From positions 93,591,005 to 93,655,004 of the forward strand of contig CM041780.1 in the NCBI GenBank assembly GCA_023374045.1: a DNA stretch of 64,000 bases, written 5' to 3'. The stretch is from Limonium bicolor. Its lineage: Eukaryota; Streptophyta; Magnoliopsida; Caryophyllales; Plumbaginaceae. Under the pieces are notes generated by a model. The model made no database searches. It was not told the DNA's origin and worked only from the letters and a program-made list of their open reading frames with translations. Positions within the stretch are counted from its first letter, which is position 1, and each line of letters begins with the position of its first letter. The translations under genes and the position numbers were made by a program. Shown here piece by piece: positions 1 through 11,069 of this stretch.

Positions 1-1162
1 CAGGTGATGAAAGATTCACAGGAAGCATGTGGTCCATTCCTTAAGGAACTGGAAGTGCATTCCTGGTAGATCAAAATATGAGAAACAAGATAGAGGCTCT
101 ATGGAAAGAGACCTCAGTTACTAAGAGATCGAGTCAATACGGAATACAGAAAGGAGCTAGAGCATACCATACCCAGAACACACAATAAATGAATTTCCCT
201 TGATTAAGTTCAAGAAGAACAATAAGTGTTATTATGGAACGATGAAAGAGGGATCGACACCAGAATACTTCATAATTAGCAATAGCTAACGTGTGACGGA
301 CACTACGAGTTTACTAAAACGAGACGTGGGACGACTGCACCTCACAGGGGCTTGCAGGCCTGACAGACTCAATTTGAGTAGTCGGGTGAAGTAGTAATGT
401 ACCAGAAAGTACCCATGCATGTAGAGAGTGGTGTAAGGAACACGGAAGTAGTCGACTCCGTACCACGGTCAATGACACAAATCAGACAAGAGCAGCTACT
501 ACCACACACAGTCGATGAGAAGGAATTCAGTTGAACCAAACAACACAAAGGAATCAGAGAACAAATAATTAAGGACTATGAAGTGCGAAGAGCACGGATT
601 GTTAAGTACAGACATTGGACATGTCTTAAGGCGTTAGAGATTAAACTGTAAAGTGCATTAAGCACTAAAGAGTTTTAGATTAAGAATCATCCTCAACCAA
701 TGGTCAGTTGGAAAGAATGATTTAGACACTTGAGAAAACACTAAGAGTATGAACATTAGATCTTCAGGGAGAATGGATAGACGAGTTACAACTCATTAAG
801 GCCATGTATAATTAAAGACAACACGCGTCCATTGAGAGACCAATATTTGAAACCGTAAGGAGGCACATAGATACACAATACTATGAAGGATAAGAAAGGT
901 AGTTATGCCTAAGATTATCAGAGTCGCGCAGCGGAAGCTAGCAGATCAGTACCTTTGAGATTAGACCAAACTAAGTTAAGAAAATGGTATAAGTACCGTT
1001 AAGAATCCTCGATACAGAAACTAAACCATTAACATAGTTATGACCCTCTGATCGAATTATAAGTGAGATAGATGACATGGAAGCTAGAATACTTGGTGAG
1101 AATTAGACATCTTGAACCTATGTTCAAGGATGATATAATGTTGATTACGTGGGCGTAATCCA

Positions 1163-1177
1163 TTTTAAGGGGGTAGA
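1163..1177 (+). other. Internal polypurine tract of outer element
   Basis: The run TTTTAAGGGGGTAGA nearly repeats the 3' PPT of the same element (15928-15943). It sits about 1.2 kb upstream of that PPT once the inner insertion is removed. Equivalent copies occur in the inner element and in both reverse units. It may be a second plus-strand primer site or a relic of an ancestral LTR junction. Confidence 0.6.
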
Positions 1178-1527
1178 GCGAAAATTGCTTAGCATACGTT
1201 TATGTACTAAGTACGTAAACTACGGTGTGCATAGCACAAAAGAATTTGAGAATTTGTTTTACATAAACATTTTGAGATTAATTATGGTTATTGCGCACAG
1301 AAGATGCAAATACATACATATTAAGTACCTAAATTGCTAACTCCGGTGAGAGTACAAGTTAAGAGAATAGTGAAGAGGATTAAGGAGACTTAAGGAATAA
1401 GGAAGATATGAGATATGAGTCGATATGAAAGTATGTGTGAGATAAGAATAAGATAACACTATGAGATATTATTTGATATGAGTATGAGGTAGGAAATAGT
1501 AATGCTATGAGGTATAAGATGGTAAGA

Positions 1528-1620
1528 ATTGGTATGAGACTGATATAGAACTTAGTAGGAGTTTAAGTCCTAAGGTAATTACTAAGAGATGAATTGGGAA
1601 ATTTTAATGGGCTGAGCCCA
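1528..1620 (+). other. Short hairpin chain, outer element 3' UTR
   Basis: Three stem-loops in about 90 bp: ATTGGT/ACTGAT around ATGAG (1528-1544, wobble pairs), TAGGA/TCCTA around GTTTAAG (1556-1572) and TGGGC/GCCCA around TGA (1608-1620). Their counterparts in the inner element and the reverse element have different stem bases but keep the pairing and the TGAG-like loop. Confidence 0.55.
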
Positions 1621-1700
1621 CACCTTGGAGATGTATTGATTATGACTAGAAAGACTAAAAAGATAGAAAATGAGGAATAAGTGAATTATTTGATGTTTGA

Positions 1701-1826
1701 AACTGACGTGGGAGGTGGAACTTGATTTTCTAGGGATCAAGGGAAATCGAACACAAATTAGGGTGGAAGGATAGTTCAACACTGATGCTGATCACATCAG
1801 GGTTGGATGATTCCTGAAACTCCCTA
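1701..1826 (+). other. Conserved non-coding block, outer element
   Basis: A stretch of about 125 bp that is close to identical in the inner element (10571-10700) and, on the other strand, in the two reverse units (46485-46617, 55759-55892), although neighbouring DNA has diverged strongly. It contains a hairpin CTGATG/CATCAG around CTGATCA (1782-1800). No open frame is preserved across it, so the constraint looks like RNA or DNA function. The inner element is inserted at its 3' edge. Confidence 0.7.
1822..1826. repeat. Target-site duplication CCCTA, left copy
   Basis: CCCTA directly precedes the TG of the inner 5' LTR and is repeated at 15431-15435 directly after the CA of its 3' LTR. Joining the flanks restores a sequence matching the uninterrupted site near 10696 (CTCCCTACAAGTGGTCA versus CTCCCTACCAGTGGTCA). 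Confidence 0.95.
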
Positions 1827-3762
1827 TGAAATACCCCAAACTATAATATATTAATGTACTATCTAATTAGGATATACTAAGGCTAGAACGTGCCTTAGAA
1901 ACATTAGAAGAGTGTTAAACAACAATTTACACCAAAACATGCTTTAGGAACAATTAGAGCAAAAGGTGTTTTAAAGAGCACAAATAAATTAGGGAACTAC
2001 CAATACGTTCCCAAGAGATTTCAAATGTGAAATACCTCTAAGATTAGTAATACGCATTAAGCGAATTAGCGTTTAAACGAAAACGCACCTTAGAGCACAA
2101 AAATGTGCTTTAAAGAAAAAATGTGCTTTAAGCATGTATACATGGAACGAAAAGGCTAATAAGAAATAAGGGAACAACAATTAAATGGTCATAGGAGCCA
2201 TTGCGTATACACACAAATTAAGTATACAAAGTCCACAGTAAACAGGTACTAAACTGACGAAAGTCAAGGAGAAACCACTAAACGACTTGGTTTAAATTGG
2301 AATGAGCAACATGATATTTCATGAACAAGTTTCTAAAGGTTGTAAATATATTAAGGACACATTTAAACTAGCCAAAACAAATTGCATAATCAATGTGAAC
2401 CCGGAAGCACATAAAATGGTGTTTTAAGGCATTTTGGGCTATGTAACATACCTAACACATGGTATAAGTCCTTATGAACGAGATTAATGTATCAAATATT
2501 ACATAAATACAAGGGAGAAACAAAAAAATCAGGTCAAATGAGGACTAAGGCTGCCGACTTCAATGGTGAGTCATTAAGGACAAAATGCTTTAATTTTACT
2601 ATTTCACCCACCATGACTTCCTTGATTGCCTTATCACCTTGTCCCCTGAGTAATTCATTAATCAGACACTTACCAGTCATTATGAGAGCTCCCAAATTCG
2701 TAGCTCCTCCTCTCTTTGAAGAAACAACACAAAAAACTTCATTGTTCTTAGATTAGTACCTTAAAGAACACCTTGTCTTGCAAATCATAACTTTCTTATC
2801 TAAGTCCAAATTCAAGCTTGATCTCGTTGGAATCCTCTTTCAAGAGATTTACAACCATAGCTCATGAGCCCCCAGATTCTCAGGAAAAACCACGAAGAAG
2901 TGCCTTTGATTCTCGAGGTAAAACATTGCTTCTTGGAAACTCTTCCTTCTTGATTTTATCAAGGCTGAGTGCCTAGGGTTACTAACCCTTCTTATTCTTA
3001 TCTTATTCTATGGTTTTGGAGCCAATTTCTCTAGCAAATTGCTGTCAAAATTTCTAAAGAAAACAAGCTTAATATTAAGCTAAAGGTTAATATACAAGGT
3101 AAATCCTACAACTACTATTTCAAGGTTCTAATTGTTGATCTATATATGATCTAACATATTGTTCATCTTGTTTATTATTGCCGAAATTATAAGTGTGTTA
3201 GATTTAATTTTTGACACATTAAATGTTAATATTTTGTAAATCTAAATTAGATTTATACTCCTTATGATATAAGCTATCATAATATACAAGAAAAATTCAT
3301 ATACTATGATTTGATTATGGCCGAAAATTAAGGGGTTGTAATTAAGTTAGGAAAATTATCTAACTTAATTAAATTAAAGGAATTAGAGTAATTAAGAGTA
3401 AAATGTAAAATTTAAGAAGTTTTGGTATCATATTGTGATTGCCGAAAATAATGAGGTTCGTATAGAATTTTTGAGAGTTTAGATGATGAGAAAATAATTT
3501 AGAATTAAGTTTACAATTTATAAAGAGTTTATAAGTGTTATAAGGAATTTATAAGGTTTTTGGTATATTTAAAGGTTAATAAAGGATGGTATATATATAT
3601 ACTATCATTAGATAATTAAAAATGGTGATTTAGAGATGTTTAAAATGATTTTTGATGTTAAAAAATCTGTAGGAAAATTAATTACGAAAATTAGAAATTA
3701 ATTGGAGTGAAATTGGTTAATAAAGAAAGAATAGACCATAAGGGTAAAATGGTAATTTTACT

Positions 3763-3990
3763 GGTCAAACTTGGTCAAACGTGGTCATACAAGGTCAAAC
3801 ATGGTCAATGTCAGTTTATAAAATATTTAGATGAGTTAGAATAAAAATTATAGCAAAAGATTAGGTAATAAAATGTTTAAGGAAAAAAGTTAAGATAAAT
3901 TAACTTTAGGGGTAATATTGTAAATTTTGGAAAGTTAGGGGTTTGACCAAAAAAGGCTGGTCAACTTGGGTATGTTTTGGTAATTGACCA
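3763..3990 (+). promoter_or_regulatory. Cluster of TTGACC/GGTCAA motifs (W-box-like), 5' LTR
   Basis: GGTCAA occurs at 3763, 3773, 3793 and 3803, followed by TTGACC and GGTCAA copies between 3942 and 3990. TTGAC(C/T) is the known W-box core bound by WRKY factors. The spacing of the first copies is a regular 10 bp multiple. Whether it acts in transcription is inference. The same cluster is in the 3' LTR at 13039-13275. Confidence 0.4.
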
Positions 3991-4320
3991 AAAGTATAGA
4001 AGAAATTAATTAAGAAAGACTTTGGAAGAAATTAGAAATAAAAATAACAAGTTTACTTATTATGGGTAAAAAGAATAAAAAAAAAACTATGGGTAGAAAT
4101 GTAAATAACACATTTTATGTGTTTAGAAGGTTAAGGAAATTAAATAAAGAATTTAGAAACAAGTTGTAAAAGAAACAGAGTTAAGACGGGGTTAAACGAG
4201 ACCCGTATATAACTTAAGGTATACGAGGGGTATACCCGTAATTTAATAAGATAGGAGAAATCAATACTTAAAGTATTTTAAAGAGAATACAAGTTATATT
4301 GGAAAAAGAAATAAATAATA

Positions 4321-4598
4321 CGTATGATACGGAGTATCATACGGATGTATACGAAAATTTGGTATACATGAATAGTACTGTATACGTGAATAGTATCGTA
4401 TACATGAATAGGAAATACGTATACGTGAACAGTAAAATACGAGACGTATACGTGAACAGTAAAATACGAGACATACATAACAATAAAATACGAGACGTAT
4501 ATGTGAATAGTAAAATACGAGGCCGTATAAATGAATAGTAGAATACGAGACGTATAAATGAATAGTGAAATATGGATGAATAGTAAAAATAGAAAACC
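4321..4598 (+). repeat. Palindrome-rich tandem array in 5' LTR
   Basis: Degenerate tandem units of roughly 27 bp built from CGTATACGTGAA and CAGTAAAATACGAGA, with CGTATACG self-complementary in many units, plus a nearby GATAC-GGA-GTATC hairpin. The 3' LTR copy (13605-13870) has a different number and order of units. The array lies about 1.5 kb from the LTR end, similar to palindrome arrays of other sequence in the other LTR families here. Confidence 0.8.
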
Positions 4599-6006
4599 TA
4601 ACACAAGGTCCGTATAAGTCTAAAGTTGCTAACTGTGCAACTAAATAACTGCTAACGACGTTAGTATGTTAATGAATTAGAATTGAGTTTGAAAACGCTC
4701 CTAAATGAACAACCCGTTTAACGGTATACTATTATACCCGGGTTAACCTAGGAAGAGGTTTAAGTTGAAAAGAGAACCAAATTAGTTCTAAGACACAGGA
4801 TACTAATACTAGTTCTGGTTACAGATCTAGATAGTCGGAGGCGTTCGGGATTAGGCGAACGTGGTGTTAAGAGCTAGCCAATCTCCGGTGTACGGTATGG
4901 GATTCTTGTAGCTTGCTTGCTAACGGGGTCTACCTCGGTTTGTGTGCTATGTGTTATTGTGATACAACCAAACAAGATTAAGCATGAAACCGATCTACTG
5001 TATTGTTATTGTGTGTCCATTGCACACTAACACGACTTGATTCAGAGCTTGTTCATTAACTATGTTTAGTAACAATTGTATAAGGTTATAAATACTCCCG
5101 TTGTTAGTAGGTTAATACCGAGAGAGGTTTAACTAACAATTGTCAATGAGACTTCAACTAACTGGAACTTGGGGGAGAGGAATCCGGGACTGACTCCGGT
5201 CATGCATGTTTAGGTTAGGAGGTCCATCTGTATCAGATCTGTCTTCCGCATATGGCTCGTCTACGACTTGTCGCCTAGGGTCGACAAACAGACCCGACCA
5301 CTCGAGTGAACAGTTCGAGGTGGGAGGCAAATTCAGGAGGCGCGGAGGGTCAAGCCTACATCCCTCATAACTTAAGAATTAATGTTTATTAACCCAATGA
5401 GCTAATAACTATTGGCTAGGGTTACCTTGACCGACAAAAAAACAATTCAGTTAGAGAACAACCAGTTCTTTTAAGAGAACGGTTGACACTTATAAGGTAT
5501 GGTCAAACACGAGAACTAAACAATTCTCAGGCCTCAGGAGTTAGGAATTGACTTACTCATTAATGGCGTCCATTACAACTTTCGATTTTTGGACTGTGAA
5601 TGTTTCACATGGATGTGTTGTTTGTTATCGTACTTCTTATTATTATCTGTATGAATAATCAACTGCATGTGTACGACAAGTAGTCGTGTGTAGCCCTGTT
5701 AGCTTGTGGGCTGCACGTTTTCTGTACCAGCAATGTGCTGAGCCCCTTGGGGCCTGTGATTTAAACTTTGAGGTAGGTACCAGACGAGGACTCAACCTGA
5801 GAGTAGGAGTGGGTAGAGTACTCGGGTTGCTTTTACATTTGTTACACGAGTTGTGCATGTACACTCGTTTAGTAAATTGATGAGATGTTAGTATGATGTA
5901 TTAGGATATGAGATACTCGGTATAAGTTGTGGTTTATGGATTGTATGTATAGTGCTCGAGTAATTATCCGGTTAGTTAGACCGTGACTTGTAAGATAATA
6001 GGCCTA

Positions 6007-6028
6007 GTTAGTCACGTGGGTGACTAAC
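6007..6028 (+). other. LTR-terminal stem-loop
   Basis: Perfect nine-base stem GTTAGTCAC/GTGACTAAC closing loop GTGG, about 100 bp before the LTR end. The same position in other LTR families has different, still pairing bases, which supports a real RNA stem. Confidence 0.7.
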
Positions 6029-6131
6029 GGCGGTAACACCAATTTAGTAGAACTTTTCCGCTGTGTTGTTAATGAACGAGATGGACTTAGGGCGATGATC
6101 ACTGTATTTGGAGATGGGGTGTTACAAAAAG

Positions 6132-6143
6132 TGGTATCAGAGC
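6132..6143 (+). other. Primer-binding site (initiator Met tRNA)
   Basis: TGGTATCAGAGC starts five bases after the 5' LTR and is the known complement of the plant tRNA-iMet 3' end, used by many plant LTR retrotransposons. It overlaps a perfect hairpin (6136-6159, stem ATCAGAGCGTA). Confidence 0.93.
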
Positions 6144-9100
6144 GTAGTTACGCTCTGATGACTGGAAATTACCGAGCTTAGGAATTACCGAGTTAGGAAT
6201 AGTAGACTTTAGGATAAGGGTTGAGTATTAGTGCGAGAGGTGCGTTAGTTAGGATTCCCCGATGTGTATCGGATATCTATAATACCTGACCCGCCCTCCG
6301 CGCCCCTGGTTCTAAGATACTAGAAATGAACGCCAGAGAGATGACAAGCCTTCTCTTACTCGGTAAAACCCGATCTGGCAATTACTTAGCATTATGTAAT
6401 ACGAGAAACACCTCGTTATGCAATAGTCTTTCAAGACTTGAAGGTCCTAATTGGAGCACAACGTTGAAACAGGCGCCACCAACGAAATCTTACCAATGAG
6501 AGAATAATAATCACCGGCAACTTGGGTCGACATGCTACGCAGTCGATATAACCCCGCCATACCAGGAAGAAGAAAAGCACTACGAATGCAATAAGAGGAC
6601 AAGAGGAGCGACAGAAACACCGGACAATAGTCCAAAAGGGAAATAACAATGGGATAGTACCGCGCAAGAGCATAGGGACTACCTAAAAGTCACGTATGCA
6701 GCGGGTAACTCCGAACTTACACAAAAAAGGAGGGTTGCAAAGACCTAACTGCAGCAGCTCAGACGACTACGAATGCATATGCAAGTCATACTCCCAGATA
6801 GGACTACAACGTAGTGCCTAAGGAGAGACAATACTCGATAAACTCGACGAAGGTGTGGAAATGAGAGTGAGAACCATGGCGAAAGCAAAAGAAAAAGGGT
6901 TCCCTCAGAAAGAGGAATACCCTGATAAGTAATTATACAATCAAAAGCAGTCAGGAAGCTGCCCAAATAATCAATTAACCAAAGCCAAAAAGGGCAAAGA
7001 AGGAGTCCCATGGACTACCACCTACATGGAGTTTAGGAGAATGTACCATTGCCGACGTACACAGTACCGATAGCCCATCTTGCATGGCGCACTTGCCTTG
7101 GCAAGTGCCGCCGCAATGAAGCTTTACAGGAAGCCGTGAAGACCAAATGGTAAAAACCACGGATATAATACATATTTGCACCGGATTACAAATCCTTAAT
7201 ACTGAAGAGCGAAATATTGAGAGGGTCTGACGGCCTGAACATGACAACTAAATCAATACACTAGTCAGCAGAGAGCTGGACTTGGTCAGGAAACTAAATG
7301 ATGTGAGCATCAACAACAGACAACCGACACTACAGGTAAGAACATCAACCCAAAACCAGGCCTCACCTTGAATGGAAGAACCAAAGAGATTACTCAACAA
7401 TGTGAGAGGACCGGATGTAAGTAATAACCTACAAGGAAGGTATTACGACCTACAATGAAGATGGAGGACATAACAACTTTCAATAAAAACGGGATGAATT
7501 CCCAGAATAATACTATTATAAGCACTCTTCATTGAAGATATTGATAAACCCCAGAAACAGAATCAGAGAAAACAAATTTAAGCAATGACCTACCTAGGAT
7601 CAAAGACGTGCAATCACGAAAGAGAGAACCTCAAAAGGACTACACCATAGAGTTGGTATAGTTGAGAAGAAAAGACCCATAAACGATGGTTAGTATTGCT
7701 TGCCTAACTCATTAACACCCAAGTATGATTAGTCATTAACGGGTGGCGTAGTCAACGAAAGTTGAACAAAGTATTTACATGACAGCACATGATAGCTAGG
7801 GTAAATATCCGACTTAGACACCTGAAGGCAGAGGCCTAATGAAAACTAATCCTTAATTGCTAAAAGACGCAAGTCTATGAGAGCGAAGGTATTGTCACAG
7901 ACACTGATTAACATCGGTTACCAAAGCGAACTTCCACATCAGGAAGCGAGTTCCAACAACTAATTGTTAAGCCCAATAGTACATCCAATGATGTGACCCA
8001 ACATTGACAGAGCTCAGAGAACAAGAGAATTACGTGGATAGCCTACAGATGATTAAGAATACAACAGTGAACCGAACACCGGCTCTCACTTGAGACTAAT
8101 CAAGCATTAAGGGCCTACGAGCCAAGGAAGTTAAATACATCAGAGCACGAGGCGTAGAAAAGCATAAAAAGGCTTATCTAGGCCATGAATGAACTACAAC
8201 TCGTACATACGAGTGGTTATGAAAACCTATACTAAATTGAGGAGGAATTGCCAGAAAAGGGCACCAATGAGAATAGAGAGATGATACGATGACGGAGGTG
8301 GAGAACGAACCACTTCTTTTAGGGTGGGGATACCTCTCCTTGTTGTGAGGCCTTGAGTGGGAATAAACCCCTCGAAATGGGCTTTCACTTATTAGAGATA
8401 GAATACAACCTACAAATAAACCTGAAATTTGATGCAATTATCTTTGAGCTGAATGATAACAATCTTACAGTATGATGCGACAACCGCCTTACATTAAACC
8501 TGGGGAACTCCCAGTGTGTTTACACCATGAAGGGGGTTGAAAATAAGACAAGACATTAAAGTAAAACGATGGAAGAATCGCGCCATCAATGGGCAATATA
8601 AGAAAGCTAAAGCTACTTCGGTAGTGGAGGCCATGAGAATAATACCTGCCAGGTAGATTAAGTTACGGTGCACAGCAAAGCAACCACTATATATAAGCCA
8701 TCAAATATTAACATGAAAGCAATCAGATTTATGAATTAAAACCCAATGTAAGTAAGGTGATGAAATGGGAGACAGACTGTGCAGTAACGTCAATAGTCTG
8801 GACCATGTGATGAAAGATTTCACAGGAAGCACACTGTCCATTCCGTAAGGGACTGGAAGTGCATTCCTAGTGGATCGACATGAGAAATGAGATAAGAAGC
8901 TCTAAGGAAAGAGACCGCAAATTACTAAAGGATCGAGTCCGTACTAAATAGAGAAGGTATAATGCAGTTATGAACCCAGTAGATGGATATTCCTTGATTA
9001 TGTTCAAGAAGAACGACCTGTGCGTTATCATGGAATGATGAAAGAGGAGATCGACAATAGAATACTTCACAAATTAGCTGTAACTAAGCGTGTGATGAAC

Positions 9101-9706
9101 ACTACGAGTATACTTAAACGAGATGTGGGACGACCGCACTCCAAAGGAGCTTGTGGGCCTGATGGACTTATTTATAAGCTAGTCAGGTAAGTAGCAATGT
9201 ATTAGTAAGGTACCCCATATATGTAAATGAGTAGTGTAAGGAATGTGAGAAGTAGTCGACTCCGTACGACTGTCAGCGATGCAAACTCACACCAAAACAG
9301 CAAGTTACCGTGAACAATTAAGGAGGAAAAACTCAGTTAAACCAAGGAGATTAAAAGAGTCAGAGAACTCATTCCAGAAGGAAACAATTAAGAGTTATGA
9401 AGTAAGCACTGATCAGTAAGTATGAATAGTTTATATGTCTCAATATTTTTTGGAGGAAACTGTGAAGAGCAATAAACACTGAACAATAGCTTACAGAATT
9501 CTCAGACTGAGGGTCAGTTAAAAAGGATACAATTCAGACGCTGGAAGGCGTAATAAGAGCATGAACATCAGATCTCTAGAGAACTGGATATACAAGCTAT
9601 AACTTATTGAGACCGTGTATAGATAAAGATACCACACGTCCATTAAGAGACCTTTATTCCTAAATTATAAGGATACAAAGGAGCTGTAAAACATATTGAA
9701 GAGGAT

Positions 9707-9730
9707 AGGAAGGGTAAACTAAGCCCCAAG
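9707..9730 (+). pseudogene. Remnant of pol C-terminus (post-integrase GKLSP motif)
   Basis: Reads RKGKLSPK and continues IIRVAQQKLVDR in frame, resembling the region after the Ty3/gypsy integrase core where GKLSPR(F/Y)IGP is conserved. About 300 bp downstream a stretch with ACGTGGAAG and TATGTTCAAGG resembles the end of gypsy pol (TWE ... YP.MF). Stops and shifts surround it. This is a ghost, not a gene; homology rests on short motifs only. Confidence 0.4.
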
Positions 9731-10081
9731 ATTATCAGAGTCGCGCAGCAGAAGCTAGTGGACCGTATCTTAAAGGTTTGATATGCCTAACAAAAGGGAA
9801 AAAGGAACGATGTATTGCACATCTTCCAGTCGAATAAAATATACGACTTATCTATCAAATACTTTGGAGCCTTAGAGACTACACTTGAACCAGTTGTAAG
9901 ATTGGTATAAAGACCAATAAGAATCCTTGATATAGAGACTAAGCCATTACCGTGGTGAAGACCCTCTGACCCAATCATAATGTGAGATAGACAACGTGGA
10001 AGCTAGGATGCTCCATGACACCTAAACATCTTGAACCTATGTTCAAGGATGGTATAATGTTGATTACGTGGGCGTAATCCA

Positions 10082-10097
10082 TTTTAAGGGGGGTAGA
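10082..10097 (+). other. Internal polypurine tract of nested element
   Basis: TTTTAAGGGGGGTAGA is identical to the 3' PPT at 11054-11069 but lies about 970 bp upstream, just past the pol remnant. Its conservation in all four internal domains of the window argues that it is not chance. Confidence 0.65.
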
Positions 10098-10311
10098 GCG
10101 CATAATCGCTTAGCGTATGTTTCACGTATTGAGTATGTAAACTACAGTGTGCATAGCACAATACAATTGGTTGTGATGTTTGATACGTATGTTATATAAA
10201 CACATGTATTCATTCTTATGTGGTTGTGGTTATTACGCACAATTATATGCGAATACCAAATGTATTAGAGGACTACCTCGTTAACTTCGGTGCAAGAATT
10301 CAGGAAAAGAG

Positions 10312-10486
10312 GAGTAGAAACTCTAGGGGAATTAAAATCCCTACGATATGTATTGATATGAGTCCAAATATGGTAATGTTATGAGGTATGAATCGGTATG
10401 AGACCGATGTAGATACTGGTAGGAATTAAATTCTCTAAGAAATTGCTGAGAGGTGAATTAAGAATGACTGATGGACTGAGTTCCAT
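10312..10486 (+). other. Hairpin chain in 3' UTR of nested element
   Basis: Consecutive short stem-loops: GAGT/ACTC (10312-10323), AGGG/CCCT (10325-10342), ATCGGT/ACCGAT with loop ATGAG (10392-10408), GAATT/AATTC-type (10423-10433) and ATGGA/TCCAT with loop CTGAGT (10471-10486). The order and loop sequence match the reverse element while stem bases differ. Confidence 0.6.
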
Positions 10487-10570
10487 AATTTGGAGATGTA
10501 TTGATTTATGATTATGACTAGAAGGACTAAAAGATATAAAATGCTACATGAATAAGTATTTGGTTGTTTG

Positions 10571-10705
10571 AAGTTGACGTGGGAGGTAGAACTTGATCAT
10601 GGTCAGATCAAGGAAAACTGAACACAAATTGGGGTGAAAGGATAGTTCAACACTGATGCTGATCACATCAGGGTCGGATGATTCCTGAAACTCCCTACAA
10701 GTGGT
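10571..10705 (+). other. Conserved non-coding block, nested element
   Basis: Counterpart of 1701-1826 and of the reverse blocks at 46485-46617 and 55759-55892. It includes the CTGATG/CATCAG hairpin at 10653-10671 and the sequence GGATAGTTCAACACTGATG shared by all copies. Confidence 0.7.
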
Positions 10706-10787
10706 CACAATTAACCACGTTAAGAGTAGATGCAGTAGCATAAAGTGGAATTGGAGTTGACATGTATTTTCCTTACTAAGTCTCACT

Positions 10788-10834
10788 CATGCAACCGAGG
10801 ACATATGTGCCCTTGTCTTCGGACCGGTTACATG
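10788..10834 (+). other. CATG-closed hairpin before the 3' PPT
   Basis: CATG at both ends brackets a CGAGGAC-like arm and GTCTTCG, giving a stem with an internal loop. The motif recurs in the outer element (twice) and in both reverse units at the same place upstream of the PPT. Confidence 0.5.
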
Positions 10835-11053
10835 AGGAGTATGAAGCAAAGAATATACAAAGAGTATTTCGATTACTAAAACATACAAAAGATATGTTGT
10901 GTGGTAAGTATGGTAAATATATATATATATATGGCCGACCTTATGAGTCAGAATGCCTATACAGATATTGAGTAATCTATATGACCTTTTAGTGTGAAGT
11001 TACCTGTGTATTCTAAGGAATGTAGATACATAGGAACTTTGGGGACAAAGTTC

Positions 11054-11069
11054 TTTTAAGGGGGGTAGA
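11054..11069 (+). other. 3' polypurine tract of nested element
   Basis: TTTTAAGGGGGGTAGA ends one base before the TG of the 3' LTR, the expected place for the plus-strand primer. Confidence 0.92.

Larger units (their letters stand above)
1..1826 (+). mobile_element. Outer LTR retrotransposon, internal domain, left part
   Basis: This is the 3' portion of the internal domain of a plus-strand LTR element whose 5' LTR lies left of the window. It aligns by eye over its whole length with 8806-10700 of the nested element (for example the shared TGATGAAAGATT start, the ACGTGGGCGTAATCC stretch and the terminal conserved block). No open frame of useful length survives. It holds an internal polypurine tract, a set of short hairpins and the conserved block that ends exactly where the inner element inserted. 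The same element resumes at 15436. Read as decayed or non-coding Ty3/gypsy DNA. Confidence 0.85.
1827..6126 (+). repeat. 5' LTR of nested element
   Basis: Begins TGAAATACCCCAAAC and ends GGGGTGTTACA. It matches 11071-15430 almost throughout, with many one- to few-base indels (4300 versus 4360 bp). Inside are a GGTCAA/TTGACC repeat cluster (3763-3990), a CGTATACG-based tandem array (4321-4598), a CCCC-TT-GGGG hairpin near 5742 and a terminal stem-loop (6007-6028). It serves as promoter and start of reverse transcription in an active copy. Confidence 0.93.

Noticed and set aside
4321..4598. CRISPR-like direct repeats
   Set aside because: The repeats are irregular, the spacers are themselves repeated, and the setting is a plant LTR.
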